From the NCBI RefSeq assembly GCF_019969725.1, contig NZ_JAHXYW010000002.1, positions 310,001 through 374,000 of the forward strand: a stretch of 64,000 nucleotides of DNA. Reading direction: 5' to 3'. Position 1 is the first letter of the stretch; the number at the start of each line of letters is the position of its first letter. Origin of the DNA: Neobacillus bataviensis (lineage in GTDB: Bacteria > Bacillota > Bacilli > Bacillales_B > DSM-18226). Under the pieces are notes generated by a model. It was given only the letters and a program-made list of their open reading frames with translations. It did not search any database and was not told the origin of the DNA. Of this stretch, positions 16,620 to 26,101 are shown in pieces. The position numbers were made by a program, and so were the translations under genes.

Positions 16620-17606
16620 ATAGACCCTATCCCCGTTAAAGATGGAATTTTTCACGATGACATAATCGACATGCCGGATAGCTTCTAACTTGTTGCCACC
16701 TGCATAAGAAATAGACGATTGAAGATCTTGTTCCATTTCTTTCAGCGTATCAGCTAAGTAACCTTTGTGTTCTACTAAAATCCTTTTGCCCTCCACATTT
16801 TTTCTTTCCCCTTTTTGAAATTCCGAGGCGGAACCAAAGTATTCCTTATACAGCTTTCCATCTTTTTTGTCCTCTATGGTTTGACCTGGAGATTCTTCAT
16901 GTCCGGCAAATAATGAACCAATCATCACCATTGCTGCCCCAAATCGAATGGATTTGGCGATATCACCATGGGTGCGAATACCTCCATCCGCAATAATCGG
17001 TTTAGTTGCAGCCTTTGCACACCAGCGAAGAGCGGCCAATTGCCAGCCCCCCGTTCCAAATCCAGTTTTAATCTTCGTAATACACACCTTTCCCGGGCCA
17101 ATCCCTACCTTTGTCGCATCCGCCCCAGCATTCTCCAATTCTCTTACTGCTTCTGGAGTTCCGACATTTCCTGCAATTACAAAACAAGAAGGCAGGAGGG
17201 ATTTAATATGCTGAATCATCTTAATTACAGCATTGGAGTGGCCGTGTGCAATATCAATGGTAATGAATTCGGGGGTGAGCTGTTCGGCTGCTAATTGTTG
17301 GATAAAATGATACTCACCTTCCTTGACACCGACACTAATAGATGCATATAATCCGCTTGAATTCATCTCTTTAATAAAATCAATCCTTTTCTCCGGCTCA
17401 AACCGATGCATGATATAGAAGTACCCATTTTCCGCTAAGTATTTGGCTATTTTTTCGTCTATAATTGTCTGCATATTTGCTGGAACGACCGGCAACTTAA
17501 AGGTATGGCCGCCTAACGACACGGTCGTATCACACTCAGAACGACTATTCACTACACTTTTTGCCGGTATTAATTGAATATCTTCATAATCAAATACATT
17601 TTCCAT
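16617..17606 (-). CDS. guaC: GMP reductase
   Basis: This enzyme converts GMP to IMP and ammonia with NADPH, as part of purine interconversion. The 329 residues match the bacterial type (IMPDH/GMPR family). Visible are the N-terminal [12 protein letters not shown], the catalytic loop [11 protein letters not shown] with the catalytic Cys, and the phosphate-binding [14 protein letters not shown] and [12 protein letters not shown]. The start ATG follows GGAGGACAG. It is monocistronic, convergent with the FAD oxidoreductase. I see no purine riboswitch in its short leader. Confidence 0.96.
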   Translation of the reverse strand: MENVFDYEDIQLIPAKSVVNSRSECDTTVSLGGHTFKLPVVPANMQTIIDEKIAKYLAENGYFYIMHRFEPEKRIDFIKEMNSSGLYASISVGVKEGEYHFIQQLAAEQLTPEFITIDIAHGHSNAVIKMIQHIKSLLPSCFVIAGNVGTPEAVRELENAGADATKVGIGPGKVCITKIKTGFGTGGWQLAALRWCAKAATKPIIADGGIRTHGDIAKSIRFGAAMVMIGSLFAGHEESPGQTIEDKKDGKLYKEYFGSASEFQKGERKNVEGKRILVEHKGYLADTLKEMEQDLQSSISYAGGNKLEAIRHVDYVIVKNSIFNGDRVY

Positions 17607-17724
17607 AGCTGTCCTCCATCAAACCCAAATAGAAAATAAATATTGGTCTCTAACAAAGATAGGTTTTTCGGATTCGATGGGACTTATACATGTTTGGTTG
17701 GTTGCGTTTTAAAAAAGAACTTGA

Positions 17725-19611
17725 ATGGGGGACACGAATATAACTATTGCCAAAAGTACATTTCCATTACGCTTGCTTGGAACGACCGATTTGCATGTTT
17801 TTTTAGCAAACTATGATTATTATCAGACAAAACTGGACGATAAGGTTGGGTTGGTGAAAACTGCGACCCTCATCAAACAAGCACGAAATGAAGTGAAAAA
17901 TTCGATGTTGTTTGATAATGGCGACATGCTCCAAGGAAATCCTTTAGGGGACTATATGGCAAAACTAAACGGATTAAAGAATGGCGCGGTTCATCCTGCC
18001 TGCCGTTCTTTTAATCTTTTGGGCTACGATGCCGCCACGGTTGGCAACCATGAATTTAATTATGGGTTGGATTTTTTAACTGAAGCGTTGAAGGATGCAA
18101 AAATGACTGTTGTGAATGCCAATGTGTTTCAGGCAGGAACGGATGAGCCCTTTTTTGAACCATATGTTATTTTGAATAAAACGATTAAGGATGATTGGGG
18201 GAAAAAGCAAACCATTCAAGTAGGGGTGATTGGCTTTGTGACCCCGCAAATTATGGAATGGGATAAGGCCAATCTCGAGGGGAAAGTTGAGACGAAATCG
18301 ATTGTTGAATCCGCTAAAAAGTATGTTCCAATCATGAAAAAAAAGGGGGCTGATGTCATTGTCGCCCTTGCCCATACAGGGATAAGCGACGAGCCTTATC
18401 GGCCTGGAATGGAGAATGCCGCTTACTATTTAACGGAAATAAAGGAAATTGATGCGATCTTTACTGGCCATCAGCATAACATCTTTCCTGGCCCTAATTA
18501 TAAGGGTTTGCAAAATACGAATCTTGAAAAAGGGACCATCAATGGGAAACCAGTTGTCATGGCGGGTGCGTTCGGCAGCCATTTAGGAATCATTGATCTT
18601 CAATTGCAGAAGCAGCACGGCAAATGGATGGTCGTTGAAAGTAAAGCAGCTTTAAGACCGATTGCAGATGCTTCGGGTAAATCCATTGTGGAAACAGACG
18701 AGGAATTAATGAAAGCCTTTTTGCCAGAGCATGAGGCAACAATAAAATATGTAAATCAACCAGTTGGAGAAACTAGCTCTTCCATTTTTAGCTATTTTGC
18801 GCTTGTACAGGATGATCCTTCAGTTCAAATTGTAAATATTGCGCAAGCAGAATATCTATCAGAAAAATTAAAAGACCCTGACTATAGTAAGTTTGCGGGT
18901 ATTCCTGTTCTTTCAGCTGCAGCGCCATTTAAAGCAGGCGGGCGCAACGGTCCTGAATATTATACTGATGTTCCGGCGGGAACCTTGGCCATCAAAAATG
19001 TCGCGGATTTGTATTTGTATCCGAATACTCTTCAGGCAAAGTTAATAAATGGAGCACAGCTCAAAGATTGGCTAGAAATGAGTGCTGGGCAATTCAATCA
19101 ATTAAAACCATCAATTGCCGGAGAACAGCCTTTAATTAATCCTGACTTTCCAACGTTCAATTTTGATGTAATTGATGGAGTTCAGTACCAAATTGATGTG
19201 ACCAAGCCGGCAAAGTATGATTCGGACGGTAAAGTCATCAATGCAGGCTCAAATAGAATCGTTAATCTAACTTTTCAGGGTAAGCCAGTAGCAAGTGATC
19301 AGCAGTTTATTGTTGCGACCAATAACTACCGTGCTGCAAGCACCACTTTCCCTGGTGTTAATCAAGGTGAGATTGTTTTTAAGTCCCCTGAGGAGAATCG
19401 TCAAATTATCATGAACTATATTCAGGAGCATAAAACCATTAATCCATCAGCAGACCAAAACTGGTCATTCATTAAATTTCAAGGCATAGCGGTACCAGTA
19501 TTTAATTCTTCACCCAATGCACAAAAATACCTTAGTCAGTACCCGAATATAAAAATGATAGGATTATCAGCAGGAGGATTTGCAACATATTCAATTGATT
19601 TAATGGAATAG
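17725..19611 (+). CDS. 2',3'-cyclic-nucleotide phosphodiesterase / 5'-nucleotidase family enzyme
   Basis: This is a 628-residue CpdB/UshA-type enzyme. The N-terminal metallophosphatase domain shows GTTDLH (metal), FDNGDMLQG, GNHEFNYG (GNHE metal/acid site), ALAHTG and GHQHN. The C-terminal nucleotidase domain includes FKAGGRNGPEYYTDVPAGTL and NNYRAAS. Family members are normally exported, but no signal peptide or anchor is visible: the catalytic domain starts within 20 residues of the ATG. Either it is cytoplasmic or the true N-terminus is elsewhere. The ribosome site is weak (AAAAAAGAA). Confidence 0.88.
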   Translation: MGDTNITIAKSTFPLRLLGTTDLHVFLANYDYYQTKLDDKVGLVKTATLIKQARNEVKNSMLFDNGDMLQGNPLGDYMAKLNGLKNGAVHPACRSFNLLGYDAATVGNHEFNYGLDFLTEALKDAKMTVVNANVFQAGTDEPFFEPYVILNKTIKDDWGKKQTIQVGVIGFVTPQIMEWDKANLEGKVETKSIVESAKKYVPIMKKKGADVIVALAHTGISDEPYRPGMENAAYYLTEIKEIDAIFTGHQHNIFPGPNYKGLQNTNLEKGTINGKPVVMAGAFGSHLGIIDLQLQKQHGKWMVVESKAALRPIADASGKSIVETDEELMKAFLPEHEATIKYVNQPVGETSSSIFSYFALVQDDPSVQIVNIAQAEYLSEKLKDPDYSKFAGIPVLSAAAPFKAGGRNGPEYYTDVPAGTLAIKNVADLYLYPNTLQAKLINGAQLKDWLEMSAGQFNQLKPSIAGEQPLINPDFPTFNFDVIDGVQYQIDVTKPAKYDSDGKVINAGSNRIVNLTFQGKPVASDQQFIVATNNYRAASTTFPGVNQGEIVFKSPEENRQIIMNYIQEHKTINPSADQNWSFIKFQGIAVPVFNSSPNAQKYLSQYPNIKMIGLSAGGFATYSIDLME

Positions 19612-19614
19612 ATA

Positions 19615-19649
19615 TAAAAAGCAGAATGAAATCCATTCTGCTTTTTTTA
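19615..19649 (+). terminator. Terminator of the nucleotidase gene
   Basis: AAAAAGCAGAATG pairs with CATTCTGCTTTTT across a 5-base loop and is followed by a run of T, directly after the stop codon. Confidence 0.93.
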
Positions 19650-19714
19650 ATAGGTGATTAAGTATGAATATCTACCTTGTAGATAAACTAATTATAAAAA
19701 TCAGGGAGGTATTT

Positions 19715-20188
19715 ATGGGGTTTGTCATTTTTTTCTTTCTATCATGGCTAATTATTCTCATTTTTTCCTTTATGCAGAAAAAACTATTGCTTATAGAAAA
19801 CACGTTTGTTTTTTTAATCATCCTTATTGCTAGTATAAATTTTTCGTGGATTGTAATCGATGAATTCCAGCTGATCATTCGAACTAAGGAAGGATTTGGC
19901 TATACAGGATACTTATTAAACCGCAGTGTTATCATCCCATTTCTAATTCTAATCCAATTCAATTTGTTGGCAGCGGGTCAAACCCTTATGAAGAAAGGGA
20001 TTATTGTGATTTGCTCCGTTATTTTATTTATTATTTTTAGCTTCCTCTCTAATCTATTGAACATTACGGATTATAAGAATTGGCATTATGGATATGACAT
20101 TGTTTACTTTATTTTCCTTGACCTGCTTGCGATTATTGCCTACCGCATATTTAAACGAGTTTCTCGGAATGAGGTGGGGTATTCATGA
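19715..20188 (+). CDS. Membrane protein of unknown function, first of a pair
   Basis: About 157 residues are arranged in four to five hydrophobic segments (FVIFFFLSWLIILIFSF, FVFLIILIASINFSWIVI and others), ending with a WHYGYDIVYFIFLDLLAIIAYRIF helix. The ATG at 19715 is chosen for the AGGGAGGT site four bases upstream. Its stop overlaps the next start (ATGA), so the two are translationally coupled. No catalytic motif is seen. Confidence 0.7.
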   Translation: MGFVIFFFLSWLIILIFSFMQKKLLLIENTFVFLIILIASINFSWIVIDEFQLIIRTKEGFGYTGYLLNRSVIIPFLILIQFNLLAAGQTLMKKGIIVICSVILFIIFSFLSNLLNITDYKNWHYGYDIVYFIFLDLLAIIAYRIFKRVSRNEVGYS

Positions 20189-20688
20189 TATTGTGGGAGA
20201 GCTTTGATAAAAATGAGATATATATCTTAATTATGATGTTGATTGTATATATGGCTTTTTTTCTTTTCCCTAAAAGATTACCCCGCTCTATTACCATTTT
20301 ATTTTTAGTGTGGGGATTCGCCAGCTCCACTTTGTTTGACTTCACGATTGGCGGCGGGCTGCTGGATTTCTACAAGGTCAATGACTCTAATAAATATGAC
20401 CTTGCCGATCTTCTTACTTATTTTTTGTTTGCTCCCTTCAGTTATTTTTTCGTGTATTTTTATGAACGATTTAAAATAAACAAAAAAACGTTTATCTTTT
20501 ATGTGCTTGGCTGGAGTCTGGTCGGGTTAGTGATGGAAAAAGTGTCTACTCTAATGGGAGTTACGCGTTATCAGCATGGTTACAGTATGAAGTATTCATT
20601 CGTTGTATTCTTAGTGGTCCAAACAACCACAGCCCTGTATTATGAATTAATTAAAAAAGCATGGAAAAAGCTTAGGATTTCATCCTAA
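20185..20688 (+). CDS. Membrane protein, CBO0543-like, second of the pair
   Basis: This 167-residue protein has about five membrane segments and short loops. The segments DFTIGGGLLDFYKVNDSNKY, LADLLTYFLFAPFSYFFVYFY and YVLGWSLVGLVMEK resemble proteins annotated as the CBO0543 family in spore formers; I recall this only by pattern, and the function is unknown. It is coupled to the preceding gene by ATGA and ends inside a terminator. It sits 281 bases upstream of the germination operon but is not part of it. Confidence 0.72.
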   Translation: MILWESFDKNEIYILIMMLIVYMAFFLFPKRLPRSITILFLVWGFASSTLFDFTIGGGLLDFYKVNDSNKYDLADLLTYFLFAPFSYFFVYFYERFKINKKTFIFYVLGWSLVGLVMEKVSTLMGVTRYQHGYSMKYSFVVFLVVQTTTALYYELIKKAWKKLRISS

Positions 20689-20696
20689 GCTTTTTT
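20665..20696 (+). terminator. Terminator overlapping the 3' end of the membrane pair
   Basis: AAAAAGCTTAGGA and TCCTAAGCTTTTTT pair across TTTCA. The stem includes the last codons and stop of the upstream gene. Confidence 0.92.
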
Positions 20697-20969
20697 GTGA
20701 ATTCCTCTCAAATTTTATTGTTTAGGTTAATGTTTAAAGAAGCTTTTGTCTACTGAGCATTTTAATACAAGTACCGGCTCCTCCTTCGCCTAATACCATG
20801 ATAGCCACGCATGCTATCCCCGCTATATATACTATATCGCTGGATTGTTAATAAAATATGAATGGCCTGTTAAATAAAGATGAAAACAAAATTACAATTT
20901 AGTGCATGAACATGATACATAAAGGTACCTTATGTTGGAAAACTATTTAAAAATTGGGGGTGGTTCTGG

Positions 20970-22511
20970 ATGAAAATAAAGAGCTTAAAGTCACTTATCA
21001 AAAACGGCAACGAAGAACCACAATTCCCTGAACTGTCCAATGTGCAAGACATTGAGTTAAAAAAGCAGGATATTAGCAGCCAATATGATCAAAATATAGC
21101 GATATTTAAATCGATTTTTAGTTTCCCTAAAAATACGGACATTAAGGTTCGCGAGTTTACAATCCGTTCCCTAAATCGCCGTGCCTTTATTATTTTCATT
21201 AGTACAATGGTAGACATAAAAAATGTTCAGGAAAGCATTCTTGAAAAGCTGATTGAAAATCAGCACCCTTCTGGAAAGATTCAAGATATCGTTTCGTACC
21301 CAATGGAAAAGACTGCATCAAACATAGGGGAAATTACAGAATTTATTTGTGCTGGTGTCACTGCGCTCTTCGTAGATGGCGATCAGAAGTGTTATATATT
21401 TGAAACAACGAAAACACGCGGCCGCAGTATTGAGAAGACGGATAATGAGATTATTCTAAAAGGAGCAAAAGAATCTTTTAACGAAAAAGTGGTCGATAAT
21501 ATTGCCTTACTCCGTAAAAAGATAAAAAATGAAAATCTGATTGTAGAAGCGAAAATTATTACAAAACGTTCAAAAAACGATGTGTTTCTTGTCTATGAAA
21601 AAGATCTAGTGAATGATGAACTCCTTAAAAAGATAAAAGAACGGTTAGACTCCATCGATTCTGATAAGATTCTCGATTTGAGTATATTAGAACAACATCT
21701 AGAAGAACGGCCAAGATCTTTATTTCCAACCATATTATATACCGAGCGTCCAGACCGGGCTGCATCATTCATTGAAGAAGGTCACATCATTTTGTTAATG
21801 TCCAATTCACCCAGTTGTCTGATCATGCCAGCAACCTTTTGGTCGTTAATTCATTCACCGGAAGATCATTACCTTCGGGCGCCGTATGGAAATTTTATTA
21901 GGATTTTGCGGTTTGTTGCTTTATTTGTCGCCGCTTTTACCTCTCCTCTTTATGTTGCCATAACAAATTATCATGTAGGGATGATCCCTCCCGATTTATT
22001 AATGGCGATTGCGGGAACAAGAGAGCGGGTTCCTTTTCCCTCAATTATTGAAATATTAATGATGGAAATAGCATTTGAACTTATACGAGAAGCGGGATTA
22101 CGAGTACCATCCCCAATCGGCCCTACCATCGGGATTGTCGGCGCTTTAATTTTAGGACAAGCTGCAGTGCAGGCGAATATCATAAGTCCGATTGTTATCA
22201 TCGTCATCGCTCTCAGCGGATTAAGCTCATTTATTATTAGTGATATTAGCATGAATTTCGCGATACGATTAGCCCGCTTCTTGTTTATCTTTACGGCAGG
22301 ATTTCTAGGCATTTATGGTGCCACTGCTTTTTTTATGGCCTCCCTATTTTATTTAGTATCATTAAAATCATTTGGGATTCCTTACTTTGCACCGATGACG
22401 CCCCATTCCATTTCGTCAAAGGACTTAATCGTCCGTCATGTTCCATTTAAAGAAAGGTTTCGTCCAGGATATTTAAAACCAAAGGATATGGTAAGACAAA
22501 GAAAGGGATAA
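20970..22511 (+). CDS. Spore germinant receptor A subunit (GerA family)
   Basis: This inner-spore-membrane germinant receptor subunit has 513 residues, about the normal length. An N-terminal hydrophilic domain of about 250 residues (with SIEKTDNEIILKGAKESFNE) is followed by a membrane half with five helices containing APYGNFIRILRF, REAGLRVPSPIGPTIGIVGALILGQAAV and SPIVIIVIALSGLSSF, all family hallmarks. The start ATG follows TTGGGGGTGG. It is the first gene of a ger A-B-C operon with a small fourth gene. The germinant is unknown; forespore (sigma G) expression is expected from the family. Confidence 0.95.
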   Translation: MKIKSLKSLIKNGNEEPQFPELSNVQDIELKKQDISSQYDQNIAIFKSIFSFPKNTDIKVREFTIRSLNRRAFIIFISTMVDIKNVQESILEKLIENQHPSGKIQDIVSYPMEKTASNIGEITEFICAGVTALFVDGDQKCYIFETTKTRGRSIEKTDNEIILKGAKESFNEKVVDNIALLRKKIKNENLIVEAKIITKRSKNDVFLVYEKDLVNDELLKKIKERLDSIDSDKILDLSILEQHLEERPRSLFPTILYTERPDRAASFIEEGHIILLMSNSPSCLIMPATFWSLIHSPEDHYLRAPYGNFIRILRFVALFVAAFTSPLYVAITNYHVGMIPPDLLMAIAGTRERVPFPSIIEILMMEIAFELIREAGLRVPSPIGPTIGIVGALILGQAAVQANIISPIVIIVIALSGLSSFIISDISMNFAIRLARFLFIFTAGFLGIYGATAFFMASLFYLVSLKSFGIPYFAPMTPHSISSKDLIVRHVPFKERFRPGYLKPKDMVRQRKG

Positions 22512-22519
22512 AAAATTAT

Positions 22520-23629
22520 ATGAGTCAGCAGTCTGGAAAACTAGGTATTCGAGAATATGTGTCGATCGCTATTTTAATGGTGGGGATGAAACCTACCGGA
22601 GATTTACCAACTGCTCTGTTCAATATGGTACAAAGCGCTGGATGGATGATTCCAATCATTGCAGCTGGAATATTTATAATTCCGCTGTTTTTATTAGTAA
22701 AAACAATGATGCTGTATCAAAATCAGAACCTATTTTCCGTTATTCAAAAATTACTAGGTAAATATATAGGTTCGATTGTCTGTCTTTTTATTTTTATTCT
22801 CAGCTCTTCGATTATTTCAATCGATTCACGGACGTATACAAACATTATTAGGACGTTTTATTTCACGACAACTCCTAACCTAATTATTTATTCTATTTTA
22901 ATGCTTGTATGCGCATATGGGGCAAAAAAAGGAATTCAGCATATTGGTTCTGCTGCTTATCTGGTCGTATTCTATGCCGTATTGTCCTTGATTATTGCGT
23001 TAATATTAAGTTTTCAAGATAGTAATATTCAAGGAATATTTCCCTTTTGGGGTCCAGGAAAATTAGAGATATTAAAGAGCACCTCAAAAAGTCTGTATAT
23101 ATTTCTTGATTTTTTTCTGTTTGCCATGTTAATTCCTAATTTCCAATCAACCAAAGATTTTCGAAAGGGCACTTGGGTTGCTTATATATGCGTCTGTATA
23201 CAAATATCTGCTGCAGTACTTGTTTTCATCAGCCTGTTTGATACATCTTTAGGTGGAATTGGCTATCCGTTCCACACAGAAATCCGTTATATTTCCCTTG
23301 GGAGTTATCTCCCAAATGTTGAAATCATCTTTTTCGTCATTTGGATTATGGGGGCATTTATTCGTTTCACAGCATTTTTGTACATTAATGCACAAATGTT
23401 TTGCCATATTTTTAAAATTAAAGACTATGAATACTTAATTCCCGCACTTACTATGCTTTATTTATTGATGGGAAGCATTCCTGAAACCCCTCTTGATGTT
23501 GGTTTGGTAATTAAACCTATTATTACAAACGTAGTGGGCCCATCCTTTACGTTGATTTCCATTATTTTATGGCTGACCGCATGGTTAAAAGGAGAATTTA
23601 AACATGCCAACAAAAAGGACATTGTATAA
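22520..23629 (+). CDS. Spore germinant receptor B subunit (GerB, amino-acid permease fold)
   Basis: This 369-residue, about ten-helix protein belongs to the endospore germination permease family, thought to bind the germinant. It opens with IREYVSIAILMVGMKPTGDLPTALF and has the usual interrupted helix architecture. It follows the A subunit by 8 bases and overlaps the C subunit by 26 bases, showing a tight operon. The ATG lacks a strong Shine-Dalgarno (GGGATAAAAA), which fits coupled translation. Confidence 0.95.
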   Translation: MSQQSGKLGIREYVSIAILMVGMKPTGDLPTALFNMVQSAGWMIPIIAAGIFIIPLFLLVKTMMLYQNQNLFSVIQKLLGKYIGSIVCLFIFILSSSIISIDSRTYTNIIRTFYFTTTPNLIIYSILMLVCAYGAKKGIQHIGSAAYLVVFYAVLSLIIALILSFQDSNIQGIFPFWGPGKLEILKSTSKSLYIFLDFFLFAMLIPNFQSTKDFRKGTWVAYICVCIQISAAVLVFISLFDTSLGGIGYPFHTEIRYISLGSYLPNVEIIFFVIWIMGAFIRFTAFLYINAQMFCHIFKIKDYEYLIPALTMLYLLMGSIPETPLDVGLVIKPIITNVVGPSFTLISIILWLTAWLKGEFKHANKKDIV

Positions 23630-24836
23630 TGCATTCTGGCTTTTAGCCATTGTTTGCTTATTAACAGGCTGCTGGGATCGAGAAGAATTAGAAGATAAAG
23701 CCTATGTAATCGGACTCGGTCTTGACCGTTCTAAACATGAAGGGAAAATCATTGTTACGATGCTGCTTGCCAATCCTGAAGTAGGCAGTATGCAGGGCGG
23801 CGGGGGGTCAACAGAAAAACCACGGGAAATTATCTCATTTAATGCAAATGATTTTATTGCAGCGAAAGGGACGGCTAATGCCATTATCTCTCGTAATATT
23901 AGTTATGACCTATTAAAAATCATTGTTGTTTCAGAGGACTTTGCTAAAGACAAAGACTTTATTTCGACGATTTCCGATGTATTAAAAGATAAGGAAATTC
24001 GCCTGAATAGTTACTTAGCAGTTTCGAAAGAAAAGGCAAAGGCGTATTTTAAAAAAAACCATCCAAAAATGGAAACAAGACCACATAAATATTTTCAATA
24101 TATGATCGACCATGGGGTTGATAATGGACTCATTCCAGATTCCACTCTCTTTCGATTTTTCACAGCGTATGAAAGAGGAACCGAACTCTTTTTGGCGATG
24201 AACACATCCGCTGAAGTGGGGAAGAATCCTAATGTGAAAGGTGAAGATGAATACATAGCAGGCCAGGTCGATGCTACTGGCGAGCTTGATGATACACAAT
24301 TTATTGGGTCAGCAGTCTTTAAGAAGGGTGTTATGATTGGCAAGCTGACAGGGCAAGAAACACGGATTGTCAATATTTTGGATGATACAACAAACATCAA
24401 AGATATATTGGTAGATATTCCTGACCCTTTTTCAGATAAAAAGAAACAATTTGCCGCTCGAATCATGAAAACAGAAGACAATAAAGTAAAAATGAATTTA
24501 AAGGGATCGAAACCCCAAATTTTTATTACGATACCGGTAAAAATTGAAATTATGTCCAATCCGTCAATGGTTGACTACACAAAGAAAAAAAACCAGCGAA
24601 TTCTCAAAAAACAGATTGCCAAACATATCAAAAAGGTAGATGAAGACCTGTTTAAAAAAGCTCAGACCCAACTAAAAGGGGTGCCATTTCCATTAGCTTT
24701 ATATGCCAGAAAATACTTTGGAACGATTCCAGAATATAAAAAGTTTAATTGGAATAAATCGTTTCTTAATGCAGAGATAAAGGTGAATTCAGACATCGAA
24801 ATTGTTGATTTCGGAAAAACCACAAAAAAACATTAA
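23604..24836 (+). CDS. Spore germinant receptor C subunit (Ger(x)C lipoprotein)
   Basis: This 410-residue lipoprotein subunit has a signal peptide ending in the lipobox LLTGC (Cys23), followed by WDREELEDKAYVIGLGLDR, the highly conserved start of Ger(x)C proteins. The remainder is the three-domain hydrophilic part displayed on the inner spore membrane. It overlaps gerB by 26 bases, with AAAAGGAG inside gerB as its ribosome site. Confidence 0.95.
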   Translation: MPTKRTLYNAFWLLAIVCLLTGCWDREELEDKAYVIGLGLDRSKHEGKIIVTMLLANPEVGSMQGGGGSTEKPREIISFNANDFIAAKGTANAIISRNISYDLLKIIVVSEDFAKDKDFISTISDVLKDKEIRLNSYLAVSKEKAKAYFKKNHPKMETRPHKYFQYMIDHGVDNGLIPDSTLFRFFTAYERGTELFLAMNTSAEVGKNPNVKGEDEYIAGQVDATGELDDTQFIGSAVFKKGVMIGKLTGQETRIVNILDDTTNIKDILVDIPDPFSDKKKQFAARIMKTEDNKVKMNLKGSKPQIFITIPVKIEIMSNPSMVDYTKKKNQRILKKQIAKHIKKVDEDLFKKAQTQLKGVPFPLALYARKYFGTIPEYKKFNWNKSFLNAEIKVNSDIEIVDFGKTTKKH

Positions 24837-24850
24837 GGCGGGCGATTCGG

Positions 24851-25006
24851 TTGAATACAGTCATCATCATCGCTTTGTTGATTATTGCATTGTATACATT
24901 TGGTTTTGGCATGACCTTATGGAAGGAAAAACAAAAAATGGGGGCCGTTGCTGTCTTTTTTCTTACACTGTCCCTTATTGTCCTTCCATTTTTTTCGATC
25001 TTTTAA
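24851..25006 (+). CDS. Small two-helix membrane protein at the end of the ger operon (D-subunit candidate)
   Basis: A 51-residue frame starts at TTG 24851, 14 bases after the gerC stop, with AAGGCGGGCG as a possible ribosome site. It consists of two hydrophobic segments (VIIIALLIIALYTFGFGM and AVAVFFLTLSLIVLPFF) joined by a basic turn WKEKQKMG. Several Bacillus germinant-receptor operons are known to carry a fourth gene for a small two-helix D protein that modulates receptor function. Position, size and topology fit that role, though this one is shorter than the roughly 75 residues usual for it. No function is shown by the sequence itself. Confidence 0.65.
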   Translation: MNTVIIIALLIIALYTFGFGMTLWKEKQKMGAVAVFFLTLSLIVLPFFSIF

Positions 25007-25013
25007 ACGTGAA

Positions 25014-25051
25014 AGAAAAGCAGAATGACATGATGATTCTGCTTTTCTTTT
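25014..25051. terminator. Bidirectional terminator after the ger operon
   Basis: AAAAGCAGAAT pairs with ATTCTGCTTTT across a 9-base loop, with T-rich flanks on both strands. It also ends the convergent VOC gene. Confidence 0.9.
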
Positions 25052-25432
25052 TTATTTTCCAATGGTTCCTCCGAACGCTATACAATAGTTGTCTGGATCG
25101 ACAAGGGCGAACTCTTTCCAGGGCCCTGATCCAGGGTCAATCCAAGGCTCGACGACTATCTTGGCACCTTTGTATTTAAACTCCTCATAAAGTTCATCAA
25201 GGGATGTCCAATTTTCTACGTAACAGTAGATATCAGGAGCTGGCTCCCTGTTGGGATTAACGTCCTCAGGCGATTTTGCTTGAAGCAGCTTCACACCCAA
25301 TCCAGTGAATCCATCTCGAATCGCCCACCAGTCGGTAACCACACACCCGAGTATGTCCCTGTAAAAGGCCTTTGATTTTTCTAAATCTGAAACTAGCAAT
25401 ACTTTTAATGAACTGTGGATTTGCTTATTCAT
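25052..25432 (-). CDS. VOC (glyoxalase/bleomycin-resistance) family protein
   Basis: This 126-residue single-repeat vicinal-oxygen-chelate protein shows the pattern LLVSDLEKSKAFYRDILGC at the N-terminus and EFALVDPDNYCIAFG at the C-terminus. Such proteins dimerise to form a metal site for lyase, dioxygenase or drug-binding roles; none can be assigned. The ATG follows AAAGGAAGG. It is monocistronic and convergent with the ger operon. Confidence 0.88.
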   Translation of the reverse strand: MNKQIHSSLKVLLVSDLEKSKAFYRDILGCVVTDWWAIRDGFTGLGVKLLQAKSPEDVNPNREPAPDIYCYVENWTSLDELYEEFKYKGAKIVVEPWIDPGSGPWKEFALVDPDNYCIAFGGTIGK

Positions 25433-25489
25433 TGTATTCCTTCCTTTTGCTGGGATTATTGCATTTATGATAGCATTTTTACCAATTTG

Positions 25490-25876
25490 ATGAGGACAAT
25501 TTTCGCTTTACTTTCCAGATTTTTGTTCTCATGAAAACCCCATGAGGACAGTTTTAGGAATATGAAGCGGATTCTTGTCCTCATAGAAGCCCTATGAGGA
25601 CAGCTTTAGGAATGTGAAGCGGATTCTTGTCCTCATGAAAGCCCCATGAGGACAGTTTTAGGAATATGAAGCGGATTCTTGTCCTCATAGAAGCCCTATG
25701 AGGACAGTTTTAGGAATATGAAGCGGATTCTTGTCCTCATGAAAGCCTCATGAGGACAGCTTTAGGAATGTGAAGCGGATTCTTGTCCTCATGAAAGCCT
25801 CATGAGGACAGTTTTAGGAATATGAAGCGGATTCCTGTCCTCTTGAAAACCCAATGAGGACAGTTTTCGCTTTTCC
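25490..25876. repeat. Tandem array B, 52-bp period, eight units
   Basis: ATGAGGACA recurs at 25490, 25542, 25594, 25646, 25698, 25750, 25802 and 25854, exactly 52 bases apart each time. Each unit contains GTCCTCAT and ATGAGGAC arms that pair across a 9-base loop. First and last units share a TTTTCGCTTT tail absent from inner units, as if they were the ancestral ends. The sequence is unrelated to array A although the period is the same. Confidence 0.95.
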
Positions 25877-26101
25877 AATCTAAAATTAGTCTTCATAGAA
25901 TAATAGAAAGTATGTTGCAAAGACAGGAAATCGCTTTAGCAAAATCGAATACAAAATATGATGCTTGTGGTAGCGGCCGGGAATTGCGCGGCCGGGGCTT
26001 TGAAGACGATGTCATCCATTGCAGCCGCCTCAATGCCTATCAAACGGTGCCAATCCTTAATAATGATCATTTTATAGATTTCAAAGAATGGGGCGAAATA
26101 A
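25877..26101. other. Non-coding stretch before the PaiB gene
   Basis: These 225 bases have short open frames on both strands but no ribosome site or recognisable domain. A GC-rich segment at about 25970-26000 (GCGGCCGGGAATTGCGCGGCCGG) differs from its surroundings and could be the remnant of a decayed gene. Confidence 0.4.

Noticed and set aside
20911..20917. CATGATA as a sigma-G -10 element for the ger operon
   Set aside because: It fits CATnnTA, but no acceptable -35 lies 17-18 bases upstream, so the promoter is not called.
24802..25179. 125-residue frame overlapping the end of gerC
   Set aside because: It overlaps gerC, the small two-helix gene and a terminator in another frame, and shows no domain.
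9449..25876. Arrays A and B as possible CRISPR arrays
   Set aside because: The whole 52-bp unit is repeated with no unique spacers, and no cas gene lies in the window.
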